Positions 21,416-32,799 of a stretch of DNA of 64,000 nucleotides are shown here, one piece after another. A program made the translations under genes and the position numbers. This DNA comes from Setophaga petechia. Taxonomy: Eukaryota; Chordata; Aves; Passeriformes; Parulidae. Location: contig JANCRA010000067.1 in NCBI GenBank assembly GCA_024362935.1, positions 103,501 through 167,500 of the forward strand. The letters run 5' to 3'. Position 1 is the stretch's first letter. The number at the start of each line of letters is the position of its first letter. The notes below the pieces were generated by a model. That model was not told where the DNA came from. It was given only the letters and a program-made list of their open reading frames with translations, and made no database searches.

Positions 21416-22790
21416 GTGGGTGCCAGGCTCCAAGAGTTTTTCTAAGGAGTATTCTAATATCCAATATTCTGTAGCCAGTAATTAACACCCAATAATTGCT
21501 ATCCAATACCCAATGTATAATATCCAATATCCTATATCCAGTATCCAGTGTTTAATATCCAATATCCTGTATCCAAAGTTCGATATCAGGTGGATTTGGG
21601 GACGTCCATCTGGCAGGCAGGTGGGTGCCAGGGAATTCCAGGCTCCAAAAGTTTTTCCAAGGAATATTCCAGAGGTTATGGTGAGTGAGTCCACGATAAA
21701 TCAAATAAACTCCAGGTGGCTTCAGAGCCTTTTTCCTAGAGTTAATTCCCAGCTTAACCCCCAATAATTACTATCCAATACCCAATAATTAATATCCAGT
21801 ATCCCTTATTTAATATCCAATATTCAATAGCCAATAATGAGCACCCAATAATTGCTATCCAATAGCCAGTGACTAATATCCAGTATCCCTTATCTAATAT
21901 CCAGTATCCAATGTTTAATATCCAATATCCCATATCCAGTATCCAGTGTTTAATATCCAATATCCCATATCCAGTATCCAAAGTTCAATATCAGGTGGAT
22001 TTGGGAACGTCCGTCTGGCAGGCAGGTGGGTGCCAGGGAATGCCAGGCTCCAAAGGTTTTCCCAAGGAATATTCCAGAGGTATCTAATATCCAATATTCA
22101 GTAGCCAATAATTAAGACCCAATAATTGCTATCCAATACCCAATGATTAATATCCAGTATCCCTTATCTAATATCCAGTATCCAGTGTTTAATATCCAAT
22201 ATCCCATATCCAGTATCCAGTGTTTAATATCCAATATCCTGTATCCAATGTTCAATATCAGGTGGATTTGGGGACGTCCATCTGGCAGGCAGGTGGGTGC
22301 CAGGGAATTCCAGGCTCCAAAGGTTTTTCCAAAGAGTATTCCAGAGGTCATGGTGAGTGAGTCCATGATAAATCAAATAAACTCCAGGTGGCTTCAGAGC
22401 CTTTTTCCTAGACTTAATTCCCAGCTTAACAACCAATAATTGCTATCCAATACCCGATAATTAATATCCACTGTCCCTTATCTAATATCCAATATTCAGT
22501 AGCCAATAATGAGCACCCAATAATTATTATCCAATACCCAGTGATTAATATCCAGTATCCAGTGTTTAATATCCAATATCCCATATCCAGTATCCAGTGT
22601 TTAATATCCAATATCCCATATCCAGTATCCAGTGTTTAATATCCAATATCCCATATCCAGTATCCAGTGTTTAATATCCAATATCCAGTATACAAAGTTT
22701 AATATCAGATGGATTTGGGCATGTCCATCTGGCAGGCAGGTGGGTGCCAGGGAATTCCAGGCTCCAAAGGTTTTCCAAGGAATATTTCAG
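21416..22790 (+). repeat. Tandem copies of the SNAP47 exon 3 end with its splice donor
   Basis: The exon's last 34 nt (GGATTTGGGGACGTCCATCT, GGCAGGCAG) plus donor GTGGGTGCCAGG recur with the donor GT at 21621, 22026, 22293 and 22740, besides the genuine one at 21416. Each copy is followed by GGCTCCAAAGGTTTT and AAGGAATATTCCAGAGG, then by ATATCCAGT-type sequence. Copy spacing is 205, 405, 267 and 447 bp because the ATATCC filler varies. No acceptor or earlier exon 3 sequence is duplicated. Confidence 0.93.
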
Positions 22791-25700
22791 AGGCAAACTG
22801 GCCATGAGTCCATGGTGAGGATAAATTCCAGGAATAAACTCCAGGTGGCATCAGAGCCTTTGGCACTGCTGCTGCTTTTCCTGGAGTCAATTCCCAGCTG
22901 GAAGGGAATAGCCAATATTTAATAGCCAATAATTAACATCCAATAGTTACTATCCAATCCTCAATAGTTACTATCCAATAAATAATAACTAGTATTTAAT
23001 ATCCAGTATCCCTTATCTGGTAGTCAGTATTCAATATCCAATAGCCAGTATCCAATATTCCATATCCAAGGTTTAATATCCAACATCCCATATCTAACAT
23101 CTAATATTCAGTATCTCATATTTAATATCCCATATCCAAAACTTCATTTCTGGTATCTAGTATTTAATAATGGATATTCCATGTTCTGTATCCAGTATCC
23201 AGTGTTTAATATCCAATGCCCAATAATTACTATCCAATAATTAATACCCAGTATTTAATATCCAATAACCCATATCTGGTAGTCAATATTCAATAGCCAA
23301 TATCCAGTATCCAATATGTAATTTCCAATATCCCATATCCAACATCCAATATTCAATATCCCATATCCAATATCCAGTATTTAATATCCAATACCCAATA
23401 ATTACTATCCAGTAATTAATATCCAGTATTTAATATCCAATATCCCATATCTGATAGTCAGTATTCAATATCCAAAAGCCTCCGTCCAGTATTCCATATC
23501 CAATATTTAATATCCAATATCCCATATCCAATATTCAATATTCAGTATCCCATATTTAATATCCCATATCCAATATTCAGTATTTAATATCCAATACCCA
23601 ATAATTACTATCCAGTAATTAATATCCAGTATTTAATATCCAATATCCCATATCTGGTAGTCAATATTCAATAGCCAATATCCAGTATCCCATCTCCAGT
23701 ATCCAATATTTAATTTCCAATATCTCATATCCAACATTCAATATTCAATATCTCATATTTAATATCCCATATCCAATATCCAGTATTTAATATCCAATAC
23801 CCAATAATTACTATCCAGTAATTAATATCCAATATTTAATATCCAATATCCCATATCCAATATCCAGTATTCAATATTCAGTATCCCATATTTAATATCC
23901 CATATCCAATATTTGGTATTTAATATCCCATACCCAATAATTACTATCCAGTAATTAATATCCAGTATTTAATATCCAATATCCCATATCTGGTACCCAA
24001 TATTCAATATCCAATACCAATATCCTGTATTCCATATCCAATATTTAATATCCAATATCCCATATTCAATATTCAGTATCCCATATTTAATATCCCATAT
24101 CCAATATCCAGTATTTAATATCCCATACCCAGTAATTACTATCCAGTAATTAATATCCAGTATTTAATCTCCAATATCCCATATCTGATAGTCAATATTC
24201 AATATCCAAAAGCCTCCATCCAGTATTCCATATCCAGTATTTAATATCCAATATCCCATATCCAATATCCACTATTCAGTATCCCATATTTAACATCCCA
24301 TATCCAATATTCAGTATTTAATATCCAATACCCAATAATTACTATCCAGTAATTAATATCCAGTATTTAATATCCACTATCCCATATCTAGTAGTCAATA
24401 TTCAATATCCAATACCAATATCCTGTATTCCATATCCAATATTTAATATCCAATATCCCATAGCCAACATCTGATATTCTGTATCCATATTTAATATCCC
24501 ATATCCAATATTTCATATCTGGTATTCAGTATTTAATAATGGATATTCCATGTTCTATATCCAATGTTTAATTTCTAATATTCCATATCCAATATCCAGT
24601 ATTTAATATCTAATACCCAATAATTAATATCTGATAATTAATACCCAGTATTTAATATCCAATATCCCATATCCAGTAGTCAATATCCAATATTCAGTGT
24701 ATAATAGTCAATATTCCATAGTCAATGTTTAATATCCCATATCCAATATCCAATATTTAATATCTCACATCCTATTTCCAATATTCCATAACCAAGAATT
24801 AATATCCCATATCCAATATCCCATATCCCATATTCAATATCCAATATCTCATATCCCATGTCCAATATCCCATATCCAATATCCCATATTTAATATCCCA
24901 TGTCCAATATCCCATGTCCAATATCCCATATTCCATATCCCATATTCCATATAAATATCCAATATCCAATATCCAGTATTAAATATCTAATACCCAGTAA
25001 TTGATATCTGATAATTAATACCCAGTATTTAATATCCAATATCCCATATCCAGTAATCAATATCCAATATTCAGTGTATAATATTCAATATTCCATAGTC
25101 AATGTTTAATATCCCATATCCAATATTTAATATCTCACATCCTATTTCCAATATTTCATATTCAAGAATTCACATCCCATATCCAGTATCCCATATCCAA
25201 TATCCCATATCAAATATCCCATATCCCATATTCAATATCCCATATCCAGTATCCCATGTCCAATATCCCATATTCCATATCTCATATTCAATATCCCATA
25301 TCCCATATCAAATATCCCATGTCCAATATCCCATATCCAATATCCCATATCCAATATCAAATATCCCATATTCAATATCCCATATCCAATATCCCATGTC
25401 CAATATCCCATATCCAATGTCCCATATCCCATATTCAATGTCCCATGTCCAATATCCCATATCCCATATATCCCATATCCCATATATCCCATATCCCATA
25501 TATCCCATATCCCATATATCCCATATCCAATATCCAATATCCCATATCCAATATCCCATATCCAATATCCCATATTCAATATCCCATATCCCATATCCCA
25601 TATCCAATCTCCCATATCCCATATCCAATATCCCATATCCAATATCCCATATCCAATATCCCATATCCCATATCCCATATCCCATATCCCATATTCAATA

Positions 25701-26300
25701 TCCCATATCCCATCTCCCATATCCCATATCCAATATCCCATATCCAATATCCCATATCCCATATTCAATATCCCATATCCAATATCCAATATCCCATATC
25801 CCATATCCCATATTCCATATCCCATATCCCATATCCCATCTCCCATATCCCATATCCAATATCCCATATCCAATATCCCATATCCCATATTCAATATCCC
25901 ATGTCCCATATCCAATATCCCATATCCCATATCCCATATTCAATATCCCATATCCCATATCCCATATCCCATATCCCATATCCAATCTCCCATATCCCAT
26001 ATCCAATATCCCATATCCAATATCCAATATCCCATATCCCATATCCCATATTCAATATCCCATGTCCCATATCCAATATCCCATATCCCATATCTAATAT
26101 CCCATATCCAATATCGCATATTCAATATCCCATATCCCATATCCAATATCCCATATCCCATATCCAATATCCCATGTCCAATATCCCATATTCCATATCC
26201 CATATTCCATATCAAATATCCAATTTCCAATATCCAATATCCAAATATTTAATGTCCAATATCCCAATATTTAATATCCAATATCCCATATCCAATATTT
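21440..26300. repeat. Large ATATCCAATATCCCAT satellite in SNAP47 intron 3
   Basis: About 4.8 kb is built from short related words (ATATCCAAT, ATATCCCAT, ATCCAGTATTTA, AATAATTACTATCC). It is mixed with the exon 3-end copies up to about 22790, organised as blocks of roughly 230 bp from 23000 to 24700, and becomes a nearly pure ATATCCCATATCCAAT array from about 25100 to 26200. The pure part is stop-free in several frames on both strands, giving spurious ORFs of up to 370 codons (IPYPISHIQYPIS and WDMGYGILDMGY types). Confidence 0.96.
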
Positions 26301-28165
26301 ATATTAAACCTTTAATTCCCTTAAATCCTGAACACTTTCCCCAAACATCCATGAATCTTGAATTATAACATGGGATTAACCTGATTTTCCCATATTAAAA
26401 CCCCAGCATTTTGATATTAGACAAGTCCAGGTGTAGGAATTCCAGAGATTTTGGAATAATTAAAAAAAAATTTGGAGATTGAAAATTCCCAATGAGAAAA
26501 TTGACATTCTCTACTATTAATCCTAAAATTCCAGGATGGGTTTTTTATCCAAGCCTTGGAATTTTCAACAGCTTGGAATTTATTCCTCCCAACATCCCTA
26601 AATCTCTTTTTTTTCCTAATTTTTAATCCCAAAGGAGCAAAGAAAAGATGGATCCAGAGCCAAAAACACCTGGAAAATTGGGATAAATTCATAAATCCAC
26701 CAATTTCTGGTAGGAATTCCAGCAGGGAAGGGAATATCCTGGTTTTGAGGAATATTCCAGCTTGGAAAAACTGCTGGATTTTTAAGGAATTAAATTCTGG
26801 CCTCTGGAATTTCCTATTATCCCAAAAAATTTCCAATTTCTGACAGAATTCCAGGAAATAATTGGATCTCCAGCCCTTTTCCAGAGATTTTCCTGCTGGA
26901 TTTTCTTCTCCTTCCCTGGATAATTTAGAAAACCTTGGGAAGCAGAGGGGAGCTGATGGAAATCCTGATTTTCCAGGTTTTTTTTGTATTTTCCTTGGAT
27001 TTCTCACCGTTCCCATTCTGTCACAAGGTGGCACTCACGGACTGTGTGGGATCCTTTGGGATTTTTCCATAGAAAACTGATTTTTTTCCTTATTTTTTTT
27101 CTTATTTTTTTCCCTTTTTCTCAAATCTGGAGGGAAAAAAATTACTTTTTTCTGTTCCCCTGTCTGTGTTTTCCCAAAAGGAAATTGATCCAGGGATTTT
27201 TGGGATAAATATCCCTTCAGGGCATGGAAATCTCTGTGAAAATTCTGAATTTCCCTCAAAACTGCCACAATCCCACCTGGATCTTTTGTTTACACCAACC
27301 CTGCCCTCAGTTTATACCTAAATTTATAGAAATTCCAAAAAAAGTCCATTTTTGGCTTCATTCCGTGTAGAAAAAGGAATTTAGGGAATTATTTTTATCT
27401 AATACTTACTGCCTATTTTTATTTTAAAATTTCATTAATTATTTATTAATTTATTAATATTATTACTGTTATTTTTTCTGGATTTTTTTTAGCTGCTTTA
27501 CACTTTTTTTTCAGTGGTTTTTTTTTTTTGGGATAAACATTGAAATTTTGGAACAGCTTTGATCCAATTTTATCCCAAAAAACAGCTGAGAGTTCCTGTG
27601 AATCCCCTCATTCCAAATGATCCTGTTTTCCAAAGGCTCTCTAAATAAGAAATTTTTTAAAAAATTAAAAAAAAAAACCCAAATTTTAAAAAAATAATTA
27701 TTTAAAAAAGAAAATAAAGGAACATAAATAACATAAAAATAAAATAAAGATAAAATGACAAAACATAAGCAAAATGAAATAAAATTTAGAAAAAATAAAA
27801 TGAAAGAGATAGAAATAAGGAGAAAATTAGAAAAATAAAAAAATGAAAATTTTTAAAAAAAATTTTAGAAATGAGAAAAATAAAGAGAAATTGGAAGGAA
27901 TACAGTTTGAATATTCCCAGAAAACCAGAATTTAATGGGAAAAATTGGATTTTGAGCATTCCCAAATTCCCATGGAGCAAAGCACAGCCCAACCTCTTTG
28001 ATCCCAGAATTCCGGAACGATCCTTGAGGGTTCCGCGAGCGGCAGTTCCGTTATCCCAAATTACCCTTGGACATTCCCAGGATTCTCCAGCTTCTCTGGG
28101 AATTCCTGGAGCTTCCTCTTCTTCCCAAGCAGGAATTTTTCCTTAATGTGGAATTTCTCTGGCAG
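26301..28165. other. Rest of SNAP47 intron 3
   Basis: Mostly unique AT-rich sequence. An A-rich low-complexity tract (AAAATAAAATAAAG type) covers about 27640-27900. No exon other than exon 4 at its end is evident. The exon 4 acceptor is GAATTTCTCTGGCAG. Confidence 0.5.
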
Positions 28166-28287
28166 CCACGGGATTCCTGGGAGCCGCGGTGAATCCCGGA
28201 ATGCCGGCGGGAAGCGCCGAAGGGCCGGACAAGGAGCAGGTGCAGCTGCAGAAAATATCCCAGGAGGAAGCCAAGGAGCTCCGCCAG
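28166..28287 (+). CDS. SNAP47: SNAP47 exon 4: linker and start of second SNARE helix
   Basis: The exon joins in phase 1 to exon 3 to give WQA|ATGFLG, matching the WHAASGLMG-type junction of the human protein. It encodes residues 327-367: a variable linker (VNPGMPAGSAEGPDKEQVQL) followed by the start of the second SNARE helix (QKISQEEAKELRQ). It ends in phase 0 at CGCCAG|GTAAAA. The next exon begins ILRKLKG, so the exon boundary falls inside the SNARE helix, as in human. The donor is also the first unit of the 36-bp array that follows, and the exon's frame stays open into that array as far as 28467. Use of a later donor would add 12 residues per unit within the helix. Confidence 0.94.
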
Positions 28288-30155
28288 GTAAAAATGGGGC
28301 TGGAATTCCACAGAGTCCACCAGGTAAAAATGGGGATGGAATTCCTCAGACTCCGCCAGGTAAAAATGGGGATGGAATTCCACAGATTCCGCCAGATAAA
28401 AATGGGGATGGAATTCCACAGACTCCAACAGGTAAAAATGGGGATGGAATTCCCCAGACTCAGGTAAAAATGGGGATGGAATTCCACAGAGTCCAACAGG
28501 TAAAAATGGGGATGGAATTCCACAGACTGTGCCAGGTAAAAATGGGGATGGAATTCCACAGAGTCCGCCAGGTAAAAATGGGGATGGAATTCCACAGACT
28601 GTGCCAGGTAAAAATGGGGATGGAATTCCACAGACTCCAACAGGTAAAAATGGGGATGGAATTCCACAGATTCCAACAGGTGAAAATGGGGATGGAATTC
28701 CACAGATTCCAACAGGTGAAAATGGGGATGGAATTCCACAGACTCAGGTAAAAATGGGGATGGCATTCCACAGACTCTGCCAGGTAAAAATGGGGATGGA
28801 ATTCCACAGAGTCCGACAGGTAAAAATTGGGATGGAATTCCACAGACTCTGACGGGTAAAAATGGGGATGGAATTCCACAGACTCTGCCAGGTAAAAATG
28901 GGGATGGAATTCCACAGACTCAGGTAAAAATGGGGATGGAATTCCACAGAGTCCACCAGGTAAAAATGGGGATGGAATTCCACAGACTCCAACGAGTAAA
29001 AATGGGGATGGAATTCCACAGACTCTGACAGATAAAAATGGGGATGGAATTCCACAGAGTCCAACAGGTAAAAATGGGGATGGAATTCCACAGACTCCGC
29101 CAGGTAACAATGGGGATGGAATTCCACAGAGTCCAACAGGTAAAAATGGGGATGGAATTCCATAGACTCTGAGAGGTAAAAATGGGGATGGAATTCCACA
29201 GAGTCCAACAGGTAAAAATGGGGATGGAATTCCACAGAGTACAACAGGTAAAAATGGGGATGGAATTCCACAGAGTCCAACAGGTAAAAATGGGGATGGA
29301 ATTCCTCAGACTCCAACAGGTAAAAATGGGGATGGAATTCCACAGAGTCCAACAGGTAAAAATGGGGATGGAATTCCACAGACTCAGGTAAAAATGGGGA
29401 TGGAATTCCACAGACTGTGCCAGGTAAAAATGGGGATGGAATTCCACAGACTCTGCCAGGTAAAAATGGGGATGGAATTCCTCAGACTCCAACCGGTAAA
29501 AATGGGGATGGAATTCCACAGATTCCACCAGGTAAAAATGGGGATGGAATTCCACAGATTCTGCCAGGTAAAAATGGGGATGGAATTCCACAGACTCATG
29601 TAAAAATGGGGATGGAATTCCACAGAGTCCACCAGGTAAAAACGGGGATGGAATTCCACAGACTCTGCCAGGTAAAAATGGGGATGGAATTCCACAGAGT
29701 CCAACAGGTAAAAATGGGGATGGAATTCCACAGACTCTGCCAGGTAAAAATGGGGATGGAATTCCACAGAGTCCAACAGGTAAAAATGGGGATGGAATTC
29801 CACAGACTCAGGTAAAAATGGGGATGGAATTCCACAGAGTCCAACAGGTAAAAATGGGGATGGAATTCCACAGAGTCCAACAGGTAAAAATGGGGATGGA
29901 ATTCCACAGACTCTGCCAGGTAAAAATGGGGATGGAATTCCACAGAGTCCAACAGGTAAAAATGGGGATGGAATTCCACAGACTCAGGTAAAAATGGGGA
30001 TGGAATTCCACAGAGTCCGCCAGGTAAAAATGGGGATGGAATTCCACAGAGTCCAACAGGTAAAAATGGGGATGGAATTCCACAGACTACAACAGGTAAA
30101 AATGGGGATGGAGTTCCACAGACTACAAGAGGTAAAAATGGGGATGGAATTGCAC
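28288..30155 (+). repeat. 36-bp array of about 50 splice-donor copies after SNAP47 exon 4
   Basis: The unit is CAGGTAAAAATGGGGATGGA followed by ATTCCACAGACTCTGC (36 bp). A 32-bp variant lacking about four bases after CAGACT recurs at intervals (near 28460, 28742, 28918, 29384, 29808, 29982), suggesting higher-order blocks. Nearly every unit keeps CAG|GTAAAA, identical to the genuine exon 4 donor; a few are broken (for example AGATAAAA at 28395, TGAAAA near 28680). Long open frames on both strands are stop-free repeat. Confidence 0.97.
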
Positions 30156-30370
30156 AGAATTAATTCCCAGAATGACCAGGTTGGAAGTGACCTTCAAGAT
30201 CATGGAATCCAACCCAGCCCCAACAGCTCAACCGAACCCTGGCACCCAGTGCCACATCCAGGCTTTGTTAAACACACCCAGGGATGGGGACTGCACCATT
30301 CCAGAACTTTCTCACTCTTTCCATGAAAAACTCTTTCCTGATGTCCAGCCTGTGGTGGTTCCAGCTGTGG
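30156..30370 (-). mobile_element. CR1-like LINE 3' fragment, minus orientation
   Basis: GGTTGGAAGTGACCTTCAAG, ATCATGGAATCCAACCCAGC, CCAGTGCCACATCCAGGCTT and TTTCCATGAAAAACTCTTTC follow the order seen in minus-oriented avian CR1 ends. It directly abuts the donor array. Confidence 0.75.
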
Positions 30371-31080
30371 GTTTCTCTGGGTCTGGACTGAAGGCACTTG
30401 AGATGTTAGTTCATGTTCACACTCAGGTGTTTATTATTTCTTATCAATAACAGTCTCACTGCTGGGAGTTCTGCAGCTTTTCATTAGAAGGCACAAAATG
30501 CCCAACAATCTCTTGTTCCAAGGGCTTTTCAGACTAAACTCTCCAATTCAGAGCTGACACCTGGATTATTTTCCCTTTTAACCCAATCACTGATCCCACA
30601 GAGCTGCAATGGGGACTTTTCTGCCCAATTCCAAAATGCCACCCAAACCCATGGAGAAGGAGGAAGAAGCAGCATGAAGGAGAAACCCAGGATGCCACCC
30701 TGTGCCCTCCATCTTACTGCCATCCACAACACACTAAAAACCCCAAACCCTCAATTTCTCACCCAGTGACACACCCACACTGCTCTCTATAATCTATTGC
30801 ACACTTTTGTGGGTTCTGGTCTATTCTGGAGTTTAGGAAACTTTCTCCATGGATGAGGGTCACAGTCAGTGCTGCCCTGGGGGTCAGGGCACCCAGAGCA
30901 GACACAGAAATATTCCCAGTGCCCTGGGTTTGCACACCAACCTAAACTTGGTGCAGCTCGTGGCTATTTAAATTGGTGAGTTTTTTTTTTTTAATTTAAT
31001 TATTTGAATTTTTATTCCTTCTTTTACACTTTATTTCTTTGATTTTAATTTAATTCATTTTCTTTTTTTTCTAATGTGAA
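30371..31080. other. Intron 4 sequence, possibly an old LTR
   Basis: Unique-looking sequence with features reminiscent of songbird LTRs (a TTTATTATTTCTTATCAATA stretch, CCATCTTACTGCCATCC). I cannot define its ends or a family. A T-rich tract follows at 30980-31080. Confidence 0.3.
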
Positions 31081-31084
31081 AAAT

Positions 31085-31310
31085 ATCCCGCCAGAGGGCA
31101 GGGATGGATGGGATATTGGGAATTGGGAATTCCTGGCTGAGAGGGTGGGGAGAGGCTGAAATGGAATTCCCAGAGCAGCTGTGGCTGCCCCTGGATCCCT
31201 GGAATGTCCAAGGCCAGGCTGGATCCACCTGGGACTGTGGGAGGTGTCCCTGCCCTGAACTGGAGGATCCTTAAGGTCCCTTCCCACGCAAATTCTGGGA
31301 TATCAGTCCA
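31085..31310 (+). mobile_element. CR1 LINE 3' fragment in SNAP47 intron 4
   Basis: GCCAGAGGGCAGGGATGGAT, GCAGCTGTGGCTGCCCCTGG, ATGTCCAAGGCCAGGCTGGA and CTTAAGGTCCCTTCCCACGC are in sense order. Its tail (CAAATTCTGGGAT) runs straight into the next array. Confidence 0.9.
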
Positions 31311-32482
31311 TGAATTATCCCATTGCTCCCAAGCCCCCAAATTCTGGGATTCTGGGATGTCAGTCCATGAATTATCCCACTGCTCCCAAGTCCCAAATTC
31401 TGGGATGTCAGTCCATGAATTATCCCATTTTTCTCAAGCCCTCAAATTCTGGGATATCTATGAAATATCCCATTGCTCCCAAGCCCCAAATTCTGGGATA
31501 TCAATCCATGAATTTCCCCACTGCTCCCAAGCCTCAAATTATGGGATTCTGGGATATCAATCCATGAATTATACCACTGCTCCCAAGCCCCAATTTCTGG
31601 GATATCAGTCCATGAATTATCCCATTGCTCCCAAGCCCCACATTCTGGGATATCAATCCATGAATTATCCCATTGCTCCCAAGCCCCAAATTCTGGGATG
31701 TCAGTCCATGAATTATCCCATTTTTCTCAAGCCCCCAAAATCTGGGATGTCTATGAAACATCCCGTTGCTCCCAAGCCCCAAATTCTGGGAGATCAATCC
31801 ATGAATTATCCCACTGCTCCCAAGCCCCAATTTCTGGGATATCAGTCCATGAATTATCTGACTTCTCCTAAACCCCAATTTCTGGAATATCAGTCCATGA
31901 AATATCCCATTGCTCCCAAGCCCCCAATTTCTGGGATATCAATCCATGAATTATCTGACTTCTCCCAAGCCCCAAATTCTGGGATATCAATCAATGAATT
32001 ATCTGACTTCTCCCAAGCCCCAAATTCTGGGATATCAGTCCATGAGTTATCCCATTGCTCCCAAGCCCCCAAATTCTGGGATATCAGTCCATGAATTTTC
32101 CCATTGCTCCCCAGCCCCACATTCTGGGATATCAATCCATGAATATCCCATTGCTCCCAAGCCCCAAATTCTGGGATTCTGGGATGTCAATCCATGAAAT
32201 ATCCCACTGCTCCCAAGCCCCCAAATTCTGGGATTCTGGGATATCAATCCATGAATTATCCCATTGCTCCCAAGCCCCAAATTCTGGGATATCAGTCCAT
32301 GAATTATCTGACCTCTCCTAAACCCCAAATTCTGGGATATCAATCCATGAATTACCCCACTGCTCCCAAGCCCCAGATTCTGGTATTCTGGAATGTCAGT
32401 CCATGAATTATCCCATTGCTCCCAAGCCCCAAATTCTGGGATATCAGTCCGTGAATTATCCCACTGCTCCCAAGCCCTCACC
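31290..32482. repeat. About 45-bp minisatellite upstream of SNAP47 exon 5
   Basis: The unit is AAATTCTGGGATATCAGTCC followed by ATGAATTATCCCATTGCTCC and CAAGCCCC, about 26 copies. The array starts at the CR1 tail and ends about 30 bp before the exon 5 acceptor, so the branch-point region lies at its edge. Confidence 0.96.
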
Positions 32483-32510
32483 GCCCGCTCTCCGCGTTTC
32501 CCTCTGGCAG

Positions 32511-32657
32511 ATCCTGAGGAAGCTCAAGGGCCTGGCGCTGGAGACGGAGGCGGAGCTGGAGCGGCAGGACGAGGCCCTGGAGTCCATCGGCAGCTCCGTG
32601 GACCGCGCCACGCTCACCATCGAGCGGCAGAACCGCAGGATGAGGAAGCTGACGTAG
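32511..32657 (+). CDS. SNAP47: SNAP47 exon 5: end of second SNARE helix and stop codon
   Basis: The acceptor is TTTCCCTCTGGCAG (ending 32510). The exon continues the frame in phase 0 with ILRKLKGLALETEAELERQD and ends RRMRKLT, with TAG at 32655-32657. It encodes residues 368-415. The likely zero-layer glutamine of the second SNARE helix is 386 (ERQDEA). The C-terminus matches the human RRMKRLT ending. With the other exons the coding sequence from 18325 is 1,248 nt including the stop, close to the size known for the family. The exon is GC-rich and sits between two minisatellites, one ending about 30 bp upstream and one beginning about 150 bp downstream. Confidence 0.96.
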   Translation: MLRKLKGLALETEAELERQDEALESIGSSVDRATLTIERQNRRMRKLT

Positions 32658-32799
32658 CTCCCCGCCCGCAGCAGCGGCGTGGGGGAGCCGGCGTGTTCAG
32701 GACTGGATTTTCCAGAGACACTTTGGGAGGGGTTTGGGATGAGGTTTGGAAAATGGTGCTGCTGGGGGTGAGTTCCTGAGAGGGTTGAAGCGGTTCCTG

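Noticed and set aside
25102..26368. Two overlapping plus-strand frames of 331 and 370 codons
   Set aside because: Translation of the ATATCCCAT satellite inside SNAP47 intron 3.
28143..29803. Long minus-strand frames (VEFHPHFYL repeats)
   Set aside because: They are the reverse of the 36-bp donor array. Each is a few units of repeat bounded by the 32-bp variants that shift frame.
28280..30155. CRISPR-like array of regularly spaced repeats
   Set aside because: There are no unique spacers; the whole unit repeats. The host is a vertebrate nuclear genome.
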